From the NCBI RefSeq assembly GCF_014837295.1, contig NZ_JACYHB010000016.1:38490-102489 (forward strand): a stretch of DNA of 64,000 nucleotides, given 5' to 3'. Each line of letters begins with the position of its first letter. Position 1 is the first letter of the stretch. The notes below the pieces were generated by a model. That model searched no databases and was not told where the DNA came from. It worked only from the letters and a program-made list of their open reading frames with translations. This document shows, piece by piece, positions 55,801 to 63,857 of the stretch. The position numbers were made by a program, and so were the translations under genes. This DNA is from Cellulosimicrobium arenosum (GTDB lineage: Bacteria; Actinomycetota; Actinomycetes; Actinomycetales; Cellulomonadaceae).

Positions 55801-57383
55801 ACCGTCGGGAGCACCGGGGACGGTGTCTTCTCGGCCACGTCCTCCGGGTCGAGCGGCCCCCGCAGCTCGGCGTGCCGGCCGAGGTCGGCCCCCCGCACCT
55901 CGATGAGGTCCTCCAGCCGCGAGAGCAGCGAGAGCGCGGCGCCCGGGTTGTCGGCGAGGTGGTCGCCCTCGATCGGGCTGTACGGCGAACCGGTGTGCGG
56001 CATCCACTCGAGCCACTCCCAGTCGCTGCGGGAGCGCTGCGACGTGATCGCCGCCAGGACGAGCTCGGACGGCGAGTGCAGACCCGCGAGCTGGACGAGC
56101 ATGCCGCGGCCGACGGCGTCGGCCACGGCACCCGACCCGGCGATGCCGAGCCCGCCGTCGGTCCGCAGCCGCGCCACGACGGGGACGCCGTCGATCGTCG
56201 CGCACTCCGCGGCGAGCTTCTCGAGCTCGGCCCAGAACTCGGGCATCGTGTTGTTCTCGCTCAGCTCGTCGAGCTGCGTGCGCGACGGCGCCCGGCCGAC
56301 CCCGACCCGCAGGGTCAGGAACGCCGGGTGCTCGGGCCGGTGGGTCCACAGCAGCCCGCCGAGGCGGCGCACCGCGTCGACGGTGTCCGACACCGACGGC
56401 GCCTCCGTGAGCCGTACCGCGCGCTCGACCGCGTGGGTGCGCTCGATGGTGATCTTCATCGCGGCGACGGACGTGCGGAACTGCTCGACCTGGTTCTTGA
56501 ACTTCTTCTTCGCCTGCAGCGTGTTGTCGATGTAGGCGCCGAGCATGAGGAGCGGGCTCAGCCCGATGAACACGATCGACAGGATGTTCTGCGTCACCGC
56601 GTACAGGATCGACCCCATCACCAGCGGCGCGAGCATCGCGATGTACGGGAAGCGCGGGGACTCGGGCGGCTGCGGGGGCTTGGGGGCCTTGAGCTTGCGC
56701 TCGCCGAACCGCGCCACGACGCGCGGGGACCGGTTGAACTCCACCACGGGGCTCGTCGGCGCGAGGCTCGTGGTCCGGTTCAGCGCCACCACGGAGACGG
56801 TGGTCGTGCCGATCGTCACCGTGTCGGCCGAGGTGAGGGTCGACCGGGTCATGCGGCGACCGCCCATGACGAGACCGTTCGCGGAGTTCGTGTCCGTGAT
56901 CTCGATCGACTCGCCCACCGTGATGCGCGCGTGCCGCTTGGAGACCTGGGCGTCGGACAGCCGGATGTCCATGTCCCGGTCGCGGCCGACGTAGCTCGTC
57001 CCGACGGGCAGCGGGAACTCACGACCGGCGTCGGGCCCCTCGAGGACGCGGAGCACGGCCATCGCCGCACCGCGGTCCTGGCCGGGTGCGTCGAACTGCT
57101 CGGAGACGCGAACGATGGAGACCGTCGACCCGGAGCGCAGCCCCGCCTCGACGAGGTCGCTCGTCGGCGACAGCACCCGCCCGCCCTGCCCCGATCCGCC
57201 CGCGACCGTCGAGGTGCTTCCCACCTGGAGCGTGAGCCGCTCCGGGAGCTGCGCGCCCGAACGCTGCGGGTCGCCGGCGAAGAGCGCCTCCGCGACGTCC
57301 CGCACGGTCGCCGTCGCGTCCGCGGTGACGGCGACGTTGGTCGTGGTGGAGTCGGGGCGGTGCAGCGAGAGCTTGATGCGCAC
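52878..57383 (-). CDS. type VII secretion FHA-FtsK/SpoIIIE ATPase, EccC/EssC-like
   Basis: The motor of type VII secretion (1501 aa). A ubiquitin-like segment (~1-85) is followed by an FHA domain (~110-200: YVGRDRDMDIRLSDAQVSKRH, TNSANGLV) and two transmembrane helices (~235-285). Three FtsK-type ATPase domains follow. Their P-loops are GGTTGAGKSE (~723), GTGGSGKSA (~1048) and GPPGGGRTT (~1330). The third has Arg instead of the Walker Lys and is probably inactive or regulatory. Walker B of the first is LLIVVDEFAALV. The GTG at 57383 has GAGGA seven bases upstream. FHA at the N-terminus resembles firmicute EssC more than mycobacterial EccC. Confidence 0.92.
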   Translation of the reverse strand: MRIKLSLHRPDSTTTNVAVTADATATVRDVAEALFAGDPQRSGAQLPERLTLQVGSTSTVAGGSGQGGRVLSPTSDLVEAGLRSGSTVSIVRVSEQFDAPGQDRGAAMAVLRVLEGPDAGREFPLPVGTSYVGRDRDMDIRLSDAQVSKRHARITVGESIEITDTNSANGLVMGGRRMTRSTLTSADTVTIGTTTVSVVALNRTTSLAPTSPVVEFNRSPRVVARFGERKLKAPKPPQPPESPRFPYIAMLAPLVMGSILYAVTQNILSIVFIGLSPLLMLGAYIDNTLQAKKKFKNQVEQFRTSVAAMKITIERTHAVERAVRLTEAPSVSDTVDAVRRLGGLLWTHRPEHPAFLTLRVGVGRAPSRTQLDELSENNTMPEFWAELEKLAAECATIDGVPVVARLRTDGGLGIAGSGAVADAVGRGMLVQLAGLHSPSELVLAAITSQRSRSDWEWLEWMPHTGSPYSPIEGDHLADNPGAALSLLSRLEDLIEVRGADLGRHAELRGPLDPEDVAEKTPSPVLPTVVVLVEDDAPVDRSRLTRLVERGPDVGVHVVWVAPTVEQLPAACRTFVLVGDEGAGPSQPGAPGAATGATSGEVRMGQLTFPVTCETLDLATAHDLARILAPVVDVGAPVDDDSDLPRSVSYLALTGPSLAEDPGVMVDRWRENGSLTPRDGSPPVRRRTPTNLRALVGHSGAEPLYLDLRTQGPHALVGGTTGAGKSEFLQSWVLGMAAAHSPDRVTFLFVDYKGGAAFADCVQLPHTVGLVTDLSPHLVRRALTSLRAELRYREHLLNRKKAKDLASLERTGDPDAPPSLLIVVDEFAALVNEVPEFVDGVVDVAQRGRSLGLHLILATQRPAGVIKDNLRANTNLRVALRMADADDSTDILGIPMAAHFDPSIPGRGAVKTGPGRIVPFQTGYAGGWTTAEPERPRIDVQEMAFGTAARWELPAPEVDDTADPGPNDISRVVSTIARAAHDAAVPEPRKPWLPELAHTYDLARLPNPRTDTMLLLGVQDDPSSQAQPTVFYEPDRDGNMAIYGTGGSGKSAALRTIAVSAAITARGGPVQVYAIDAGASGLRMLEELPHVGAVISSDDEERVARVLRMIRDLVDERSARYAAIRAGDITEYRRLADAPDEARILLLVDGIGAFREAYEFKNTPGFPVWGAFSQVATDGRQVGVHVIVAGSRASSVPASLGSTIQKRLVLRLASEEDYLALGVPRDVLSLTSPPGRGILESDEVQVAVLGGDPNVAIQSREVGKLHSAMSRLGIRPAPPVERLPDSFRLSDLPVRAGERAAFGLDDLDIAPVGLPPRGTMMLSGPPGGGRTTALVTIAQAIRRVGSSRVVHLAPRRTSISSLDVWDTSVSSPEDVVTLLESLTGALESGHLRPGGLTLLIESVTEFTGTPAEQPLAAFVRTAVRAEQLVVGEAESSTWGQAWALAQPFKAGRTGLLLTPGDVDGDTLLSTSLGRIRRVDFPPGRGFLILAGRARKMHVALPD

Positions 57384-57402
57384 AGAGAGGTCCTCGGGCT
57401 GT

Positions 57403-57437
57403 GTCTCGGGTCGGTCTCGGGGTCGGTCTCGGGGTCG
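57403..57437. repeat. 12-bp tandem repeat between FHA and FtsK genes
   Basis: Three copies of GTCTCGGGGTCG, the first one base shorter, lie between the stop at 57442 and the ATPase start at 57383. Confidence 0.75.
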
Positions 57438-57441
57438 GGCG

Positions 57442-58149
57442 TCAGGTCGTGGGCGGGCCGTCCGCGGCGTCGAGCAGGGGCAGGTCCTCGGACGTGACGA
57501 GCCGCGACGCGACGGCGTACTCGACGAGGCGCGCGCGCCGGTTCGTCGCGAGCGCACGCGGACCGCCCCGCAGCCCCTTGACGCCGATCTTGTCCAGCTT
57601 GTCGCACACGTTGTCGAGCTTGCGGTTGAAGCGCGTCACCGCCCACCCGAGCCGCTGCGCGGCCGCCGCCGACGACGGGATCTCCGACAGCCCGGTCCCG
57701 TCGCGCCGCAGCAGCGGTTCCGCGAGGGAGACGATGAGCTGCTTCTGGCTCGTGGTGAACGTGATCATCCCGATCGTCGTCGCACCCGACTCCGGGTCCT
57801 CCGAGTGGATCTCCTGGTACGGGGCGCCCATGAGGCGCGCCAGGAGCTCGTAGGTCGTGGGGCCCGCCGTGAAGACGATGGACGTCGAGGGGAACACGAT
57901 CGGCAGCCGGTTGCCCGGCGACAGCCAGGACTGGACGCCCCCGCCGGAGTCGCACACGGTGGCCGAGATGAGGGTGCCCACGTTCGCGAGCCACCAGATG
58001 CCGCCCTCGTGGGTGATCCGGAGGAAGCGACGGTGCAGATAGGGGTTGTCCTCGATGGCGAGGTCGGCGTCGCGCCCCACGTCGAAGGGCGTCCCGTCGT
58101 CGGCGGGCCGGAACCACTCGCCGCAGAACTCGATCGCGAGCTCGCTCAT
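57442..58149 (-). CDS. FHA-like and winged-helix protein
   Basis: A 235-aa soluble protein. Residues ~1-90 resemble an FHA fold (FDVGRDADLAIEDNPYLHRR), with the Arg-Ser core altered, so phosphothreonine binding is doubtful. Residues ~130-235 look like a winged helix-turn-helix with TTSQKQLIVSLAEPLLRRDG and AAAQRLGWAVTRFNRKLDNV. The ATG overlaps the kinase stop as ATGA. It is probably a phosphorylation-linked regulator or adaptor of the secretion ATPase directly downstream. No named function is assigned. Confidence 0.7.
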   Translation of the reverse strand: MSELAIEFCGEWFRPADDGTPFDVGRDADLAIEDNPYLHRRFLRITHEGGIWWLANVGTLISATVCDSGGGVQSWLSPGNRLPIVFPSTSIVFTAGPTTYELLARLMGAPYQEIHSEDPESGATTIGMITFTTSQKQLIVSLAEPLLRRDGTGLSEIPSSAAAAQRLGWAVTRFNRKLDNVCDKLDKIGVKGLRGGPRALATNRRARLVEYAVASRLVTSEDLPLLDAADGPPTT

Positions 58150-59939
58150 GCCTCTCCCCCTGTCACGCAGGCCGTGCGCGGACTGTTCGACAACCTACCG
58201 TCCCGCTCGACCGCGACCTTGATGCAGACCTCGTCGCCGGGCTTCGCGCTCAGCTCCACCTCGGTGTCGTCGAAGGCGGGCTGGTACTCACATCCCTCCT
58301 CGCCCAGCTCGAGCTTGCACCACACGAACGAGTCGCCGTCCTGGGCGTCCGGGGCGTCGTACGCCCACGTGAACGTCGCCACCTCGCGGTCCTCGTCCCA
58401 CTCCCCCGCCAGGTCGTTGACCGACGGGGTCACACCCCCGAGATTGTCCGACGGCGTGAACGTCTGGCCCGCCGTCGACGGCTCGTCGGGGTCGTCCGAC
58501 GGTGGGTCGCGGGTCAGCGCGAAGACCCCGACACCAGCGAGGACGAGGACCACGACGCCGGAGAGCACCGGCCACAACGCCCCGCGGCGCTTCCCCTCGG
58601 GCTCGGCCTCCTGCTGCTGCTCGGACGCGACGGCGCGGTGGACCGTGTCCTCGACGGGTGCGTCGCCCCAGCTGCCGCGGTGGGCCGGCGAGCCGGGGTG
58701 CGACCGCGACGGACCGGTCGTGTCCGCGGTGGCCACGTGCTGCGCCGGCCCGGCCGCGCTCGTCGGCGCCGTCCCTCCCGGCGTCGCGCCCTGCTGCCAC
58801 GCGGCCGGCGCCGCCGTCTGGGGCGGACGCCCGCCAGGCGCACCGTAGGTCGTCGCGGGGCCCGCGCCGTACTGCATCGCGCCCTGCCCCGGCACGTACC
58901 CGGTGCTCGCCCCCGCGGCCGTCGAGGCCACCGGTCGGGACCAGTCCGACGGCGTGCCGGTGGACGTCCCGGCAGGGGGTGCGGACGTCCCGGTGGGGTC
59001 GATCGAGACCGGCACGCGCAGCCGCGTCCCGCCGTCGTCGTCGGGCTCCTCCTCCTGGACGTGGCCGGAGTCGTCGAGCAGGTCGATGGGGGTGACGGCG
59101 AGAGAGAGCTCGTTCTGGACCTGCTGCAGCGACCGCGCGAACATGAGGACCGTGGGGTACCGGGAGGACGCCGTCTTCGCCATCGCGGTCGCCAGGACGC
59201 GCTCGAGCGACGCGGGCACGTCCTGGCGCCCGGTCGGCGCCAGCGCGGCCCCCTCGATGCGGGACATGAGGTTCGCGCTCGAGTTGGAGCCCCCGGGCAC
59301 CTCGAAGGGCGAGCGCCCGGCGAGCAGCGTGTACGTCGTCGCCGCGAGGCCCCACAGGTCCGTGCCCACGCCGCTGCGCGGTGGCTCGGCGAACGACTCC
59401 GGAGGCGACCACGGGATTGACATGCCCTCGGCCCGAGCCGCGTCGTCGAGCGTCGACGAGATGCCGAAGTCGGTCAGGGCAGGGTGCCCGTACTCCGTCA
59501 CGAGGATGTTCGCCGGCTTGATGTCGCGGTGCAGGACCCCCGCCCGGTGCGCGGTCTCCACGGCGCCGGCGACCTGCACGGCGATGCGCAGCACCTCGGC
59601 GACGGAGAAGCGCTCGTTGCGGTACCGCGACGCCAGGTTGGGCCGCGAGCAGTACTCCATGGCGAGGTACGGTCGGCCGTCGTCGGCGACGTCCGCCTCG
59701 TACATCGTGACGATCGACGGGTGGTTCGACAGCATCGCCATGAGGTCGGCCTCGGCGTCGAACGCCTCCCGCTGGGACGGGCTCGACCACTCCTGGAGCA
59801 GGACCTTGACGGCGACGCGGCGACGCGGGCGGCGCTGCTGGTAGAGGAAGACGTCCGAGAACCCACCCGAACCGATGAGCCGAAGGTACTCGAAGCCGGC
59901 GATCTGCGGCGGAGGTGAGGGTGCCCGCTTGCCGCTCAC
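58146..59939 (-). CDS. transmembrane Ser/Thr protein kinase
   Basis: A PknB-like kinase (597 aa). The catalytic domain (17-275) is complete: G-loop GSGGFSDVF (23-31), Lys45 in VAVKVL, HRDIKPAN with Asp139, and DFG at 157-159. A Pro/Gly/Ala/Thr-rich juxtamembrane linker (~290-450) leads to one transmembrane helix (454-476). An outer domain of about 120 residues with three Cys near the C-terminus follows. The outer domain is not PASTA. The GTG overlaps the FHA gene stop as GTGA. Likely substrates are the FHA proteins and the FtsK ATPase in the same operon. Confidence 0.93.
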   Translation of the reverse strand: MSGKRAPSPPPQIAGFEYLRLIGSGGFSDVFLYQQRRPRRRVAVKVLLQEWSSPSQREAFDAEADLMAMLSNHPSIVTMYEADVADDGRPYLAMEYCSRPNLASRYRNERFSVAEVLRIAVQVAGAVETAHRAGVLHRDIKPANILVTEYGHPALTDFGISSTLDDAARAEGMSIPWSPPESFAEPPRSGVGTDLWGLAATTYTLLAGRSPFEVPGGSNSSANLMSRIEGAALAPTGRQDVPASLERVLATAMAKTASSRYPTVLMFARSLQQVQNELSLAVTPIDLLDDSGHVQEEEPDDDGGTRLRVPVSIDPTGTSAPPAGTSTGTPSDWSRPVASTAAGASTGYVPGQGAMQYGAGPATTYGAPGGRPPQTAAPAAWQQGATPGGTAPTSAAGPAQHVATADTTGPSRSHPGSPAHRGSWGDAPVEDTVHRAVASEQQQEAEPEGKRRGALWPVLSGVVVLVLAGVGVFALTRDPPSDDPDEPSTAGQTFTPSDNLGGVTPSVNDLAGEWDEDREVATFTWAYDAPDAQDGDSFVWCKLELGEEGCEYQPAFDDTEVELSAKPGDEVCIKVAVERDGRLSNSPRTACVTGGEA

Positions 59940-61618
59940 CAGATCCCCTCGAACGTCAGCGTCGCGCCGTCGCCCAGGTCGACGACGTCGCCGTCGACGA
60001 CGAGGACCGGCTCGGAGGGGTGCAGGCGACGCGGCGGCTGACCGGGACGGAGCAACGTGGTGCCGTTGGTCGTGGCCATGTCCGCGACGAGCACGTGCCA
60101 GCCCTCGAGCGAGATCTCCACGTGCGAGCGGGAGACGTCCTGCTGCGGGCTCGGCACCGTGACCAGTCGAGGCATCTCCGCGGCCTGGTCGCGCGGGGTC
60201 CGCGGACGGCGTCCGACGACGACCGCTCGGTCGAGGTCGATGCTCTGCCCGGTCGAGACCACCGCCCGTCCGAGCGGCGGCCGGACCGTCAGCTGCGCGT
60301 CGCCCTCCAGCGCCTCGTCGCACACCTTGCACGTGTCCCGCGACGGCGGGTTGGCGTGGCCCTGCGGGCAGGTCCGGGCGAGGATCTGCACCTGGCCCGG
60401 CTCTGGTGGCACCGAGAAGGTCGCCACCGGGGGCATCGGGGGCGCCGAGGGCTCCGGGAGCGCCTCTGCCGGTGCGGGCCCGGTCGGGTCCGGTACCGCG
60501 TCCTGCGACGCGGCGGCGCGCAGGTCGGCGATGGCGGACGACAGGACGGTGTGACCGTCGTGATCGGTCCCGTCGTCGTCCTCGCCGGTCCCCTCGGCTG
60601 CCGCGCTCGCGCCGTCGGGACCGACCGTCGACGCCCGGAGCGCGGCGGCGGGCGTCGCACCGGTCCACTCGCGCGGCACGCCGGCGATCAGCGCATCGGG
60701 GCTCGGTGGGGCGGGTGCCGCCGCACCGCTCGGCGGAGCCGGCGCAGCCGTGTCGGGACCGGGAGCAGGCACCGGCGGGACCGGGACCTGCGTCCCCGCG
60801 GGTGCGGAGGCGGGTGCGGAGGACGACTCGTCCTCGTCCGGCGCCTCCGAGTCGTCCACCCGGATCGCGGCGTCCTCGACCGTGCGCATGACCGTCGAAC
60901 CCCACAGGTGCGCGTAGTCGTCGTCCGCCGCGGCCTCGTCGCGCGCGCGGTCGTCGAGGTCCGGGGCGGTATCCAGGGGCGCGAGCGGTACGTCGGCTCC
61001 TACCGGCGGCTCGGTCGCGGACGGCTCCCGCTCGGGCGCGATCGTCTCCTCCGAGGCGCTCGTCGGCTCGGGCGGCGCGTCCGGTACCGGCACCACGGGA
61101 GGTTCAGCGGCGGACGGAGGGACCGTGACCGGTGCCGGCGGACGCGGCGCGAGCTCCCGGCCGACGGCCTCGACGAGGACCACGCCGGTGCCGAGAGGGA
61201 GGGTGCGGACGTCGCCCAGGAGCGTGCGCCCGGGCTGCACGTCCGGTACCCGCACGCCGACCCGGACCACGAGCTCCAGCACGTCGTCCACCACCCGCTC
61301 CGACCAGGTCGTCACGTCGACACCACCGACGTGGAGAGTCCCGGCGTCCTCCTGCTCGAGGCTCACGACCATGTCGCCGCGCACCGCGACGTGCACCCGG
61401 CGACCGTCCACGACGGCGACGGCGAACGGCGGCAGGGTGCGCAGGCTCGACCCGAACGCGCCCGTCAGCACCTGCAGGACCTCGACCACCCCCGGGTCGT
61501 CCCCGAGCTGTTCCCAGAGCGTCTCGACCAGGGCGTGCCCCGCGGGCTCCGGCAGCACGACGACCGCACCACCCCGCACGAGCGCGTGCGCGGAACCGGT
61601 CTCGTAGCGCAGCGTCAC
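59936..61618 (-). CDS. FHA-domain protein with zinc ribbon
   Basis: A 560-aa soluble protein. Residues ~1-150 form a non-repetitive domain of unknown fold (GGVDVTTWSERVVDDVLELVV). A long acidic, Pro/Ala-rich region with possible phospho-threonines spans 155-410. A zinc-ribbon-like CPQGHANPPSRDTCKVC follows. The C-terminal FHA domain has VVVGRRP, VSRSHVEI and TTNGT in the right order. GTG start overlapping the PP2C stop (GTGA). It fits a phospho-dependent scaffold between the kinase and phosphatase. Confidence 0.82.
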   Translation of the reverse strand: MTLRYETGSAHALVRGGAVVVLPEPAGHALVETLWEQLGDDPGVVEVLQVLTGAFGSSLRTLPPFAVAVVDGRRVHVAVRGDMVVSLEQEDAGTLHVGGVDVTTWSERVVDDVLELVVRVGVRVPDVQPGRTLLGDVRTLPLGTGVVLVEAVGRELAPRPPAPVTVPPSAAEPPVVPVPDAPPEPTSASEETIAPEREPSATEPPVGADVPLAPLDTAPDLDDRARDEAAADDDYAHLWGSTVMRTVEDAAIRVDDSEAPDEDESSSAPASAPAGTQVPVPPVPAPGPDTAAPAPPSGAAAPAPPSPDALIAGVPREWTGATPAAALRASTVGPDGASAAAEGTGEDDDGTDHDGHTVLSSAIADLRAAASQDAVPDPTGPAPAEALPEPSAPPMPPVATFSVPPEPGQVQILARTCPQGHANPPSRDTCKVCDEALEGDAQLTVRPPLGRAVVSTGQSIDLDRAVVVGRRPRTPRDQAAEMPRLVTVPSPQQDVSRSHVEISLEGWHVLVADMATTNGTTLLRPGQPPRRLHPSEPVLVVDGDVVDLGDGATLTFEGIW

Positions 61619-62457
61619 GACGGACCCCCCATCTGCAGTCGAACCTCCCTCGGCAAGGTGTCCTCGTCGGCGACGGACACCATGTCACGTGGAGCGGTGC
61701 TCCCACCGCCCGTCTCGTCGGACACCCCGACCGCGTCGACGACGACGACCGTGATGTTATCCCGCCCGCCGGCGCCGATCGCCTCGTGGACCAGTCGCTC
61801 GGCCGCGGACTGGGGATCCGGGATCTGCAGCAGCACCTCGCAGATGCGCTCGTCGGACAGCTCACCGGTCAGCCCGTCCGAGCAGACGAGGATCCGGTCG
61901 TGCCGCTCGATCGGAACGTACCAGAAGTCCGGTCGCACCTCCGCACGCGAGCCCAGCGCCCGCGTGACGACGTGCCGGCGTGGATGGGTCAGTGCCTCGT
62001 CGGCCGTGATCACGCCGGCGTCGACCATCTCCTGCACCTCCGAGTGGTCCACGCTGACCTGGTCGAGCAGCCCGCCGGACAGGTGGTACGTGCGAGAGTC
62101 GCCCATGTTGACCACGAGCCAGTACGGGTTCCCGTCCTGCTCCGCCACCGCGACACCCGAGAGCGTCGTGCCCGCGCCGCGGCCCGGCTCGGTGACGATC
62201 GCGCGCACCCGCTCCTGGGCGAAGGTGAGGTGCTCGAGCACGTCGTCGGGCGTCACGACGTCGAGCGAGGCGAGCGGACGCAGCGCGTCGACCGCCGTCG
62301 TGCTCGCCACCTCGCCGGCGTCGTGGCCGCCCATCCCGTCGGCGACGAGGAACACGGAGCGCGACACGAGGAAGCGGTCCTCGTTGAGCTGCCGTCGGGC
62401 ACCGCGGTGCGACGCCGCGCCCCAGGAGAGGCGGACCTCGGCGTCGGACGAGCTCAT
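61615..62457 (-). CDS. PP2C-family Ser/Thr protein phosphatase
   Basis: A 280-aa metal-dependent phosphatase that should reverse the action of the neighbouring kinase. Metal-binding motifs are NEDR (Asp27), VADGMGGHDAGE (Asp40), the segment NMGDSRTY, LVCSDGLTGEL and GGRDNITVVVV. No transmembrane helix, so it is cytoplasmic. The ATG overlaps the RDD-FHA gene as ATGA and its stop overlaps the next gene as GTGA. Confidence 0.94.
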   Translation of the reverse strand: MSSSDAEVRLSWGAASHRGARRQLNEDRFLVSRSVFLVADGMGGHDAGEVASTTAVDALRPLASLDVVTPDDVLEHLTFAQERVRAIVTEPGRGAGTTLSGVAVAEQDGNPYWLVVNMGDSRTYHLSGGLLDQVSVDHSEVQEMVDAGVITADEALTHPRRHVVTRALGSRAEVRPDFWYVPIERHDRILVCSDGLTGELSDERICEVLLQIPDPQSAAERLVHEAIGAGGRDNITVVVVDAVGVSDETGGGSTAPRDMVSVADEDTLPREVRLQMGGPS

Positions 62458-63857
62458 GGCGTCACCGCGTGGACGACGATGCGACGGTCCCCGACGTGGA
62501 TGGTCCCACCGGCCGGGACACGGACCCGCGCTCCCGGCTCCACCACGCGCGGCGGAGTGCCGGGCGCGGAGACGACGGTGCCGTTGGTCGAGCCGCGATC
62601 GGTGACCCACAGCCCGCCGGCGTCCACGCCGATCTCGGCGTGCGTCTTGGAGACCGATCGCGTGGGGTCGTCGACCGCGACGAGCTGCCACGACGCGTCG
62701 TCGGGCGCCTGCGGGTTGCGGCCCACGAGCGTCGGGCCGTCCACGACACGCTGCTCGCCGGACTCGAGCTCGAGCCGGACCGGGACCACCGGCACCGGGT
62801 CGAACGCGTCGCGGCCCATGCGGGTGCTGTCCCACTCGGGCTCGTCGGGCTCCGGGGCCGACGGCGGGTCCGCCGCGGGCGCGGGCGCGGGCCAAGGTGT
62901 CGCGGGAGTCGGTGGCGCGGGAGCCGGCGGTCCGGGCCGGGCCGCAGGCGCAGGAGCGGCAGGGGCGCCCGCAGCCGAACCCGGTACGCCGGTGATCAGC
63001 GTGCCACCCGGCGCGGGCGTGGGGGTCGGGGCCTGCGCGTCGGACGGGAACGCCCACGGGTCGGGCAACGGCCGGGCGGGGACCGCAGGAGAAGTCGGAC
63101 CCGCGGGCGGGTGGTGTGCGGGCGGCGCGAACGACCGGGCGGACGCATCCCCCTGCGCGGCCGACGACCAGGAACCGTCCTGACCCGGGCCACCGGGGTG
63201 GCCGTACCGCCCGAGGTCGGGACCGTGAGCGCCCGCGGGGCCCGCGGGCTGCGCGACGGGGGCACCGAGGAGCGATCCGGCCCCGCCGAAGGCCTCGTGG
63301 CCCGCGGGGTCCGCCGGCGCGAGGCCGCGGACGTCGACGACGGCCGCCTTCGCGAGCGAGTCGTGCCAGCCCTGTCGGCGACCCGACGAGTCGAACGCCG
63401 GGCTGAGGACCACCACGATCGGCAGGAACGGCACGATGCCGCTGATGCCGACGACGAGCCAGCGCAGCAGCGCGCGGCCGAAGCCCAGGGGCCCGCGCGT
63501 CGCCGCGTCGACCGTGCGGACACCGGTCGCCAGGTTGCCGAGCGTCTTGCCGGACGACCCTTCCCAGAAGATCACGCCGACCCACCAGGCGAGCCAGACC
63601 ACCCCGGCGACGACGTAGACGACGAGCATCTTCGAGAGCAGGGCGGACGCCTCCTCGGGCGTCGCCACCCGGACGTCGCCCAGCAGGGGCGCACCCACGA
63701 GCAGGAGCCCCGCCACGACCACCACCCCGACCACGAGGGCAGGTGCCGCGACGTCGAGCACGTACGCGCCGAAGCGGCGTCCGACACCGCCGAGCGGCGC
63801 GTCGGCGAGGGCCGACGTCGCGGTCGGGGCGGTCCCGACCGGGGCCTTCTGCGTCAT
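62454..63857 (-). CDS. RDD-family membrane protein with C-terminal FHA domain
   Basis: A 467-aa protein. The N-terminal RDD domain (25-175) starts GGVGRRFGAYVLDVAAPALV and has about three helices. A Pro/Ala-rich linker spans 190-350. The FHA domain ends it: TLVGRNPQAPDD, SVSKTHAEI and RGSTNGTVV. FHA may recruit phosphorylated secretion proteins to the membrane. The ATG at 63857 has GGAGG eight bases upstream. The frame stays open and well-coding in base pattern to the window edge (64000), so a longer N-terminus cannot be ruled out. Confidence 0.87.
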   Translation of the reverse strand: MTQKAPVGTAPTATSALADAPLGGVGRRFGAYVLDVAAPALVVGVVVVAGLLLVGAPLLGDVRVATPEEASALLSKMLVVYVVAGVVWLAWWVGVIFWEGSSGKTLGNLATGVRTVDAATRGPLGFGRALLRWLVVGISGIVPFLPIVVVLSPAFDSSGRRQGWHDSLAKAAVVDVRGLAPADPAGHEAFGGAGSLLGAPVAQPAGPAGAHGPDLGRYGHPGGPGQDGSWSSAAQGDASARSFAPPAHHPPAGPTSPAVPARPLPDPWAFPSDAQAPTPTPAPGGTLITGVPGSAAGAPAAPAPAARPGPPAPAPPTPATPWPAPAPAADPPSAPEPDEPEWDSTRMGRDAFDPVPVVPVRLELESGEQRVVDGPTLVGRNPQAPDDASWQLVAVDDPTRSVSKTHAEIGVDAGGLWVTDRGSTNGTVVSAPGTPPRVVEPGARVRVPAGGTIHVGDRRIVVHAVTP

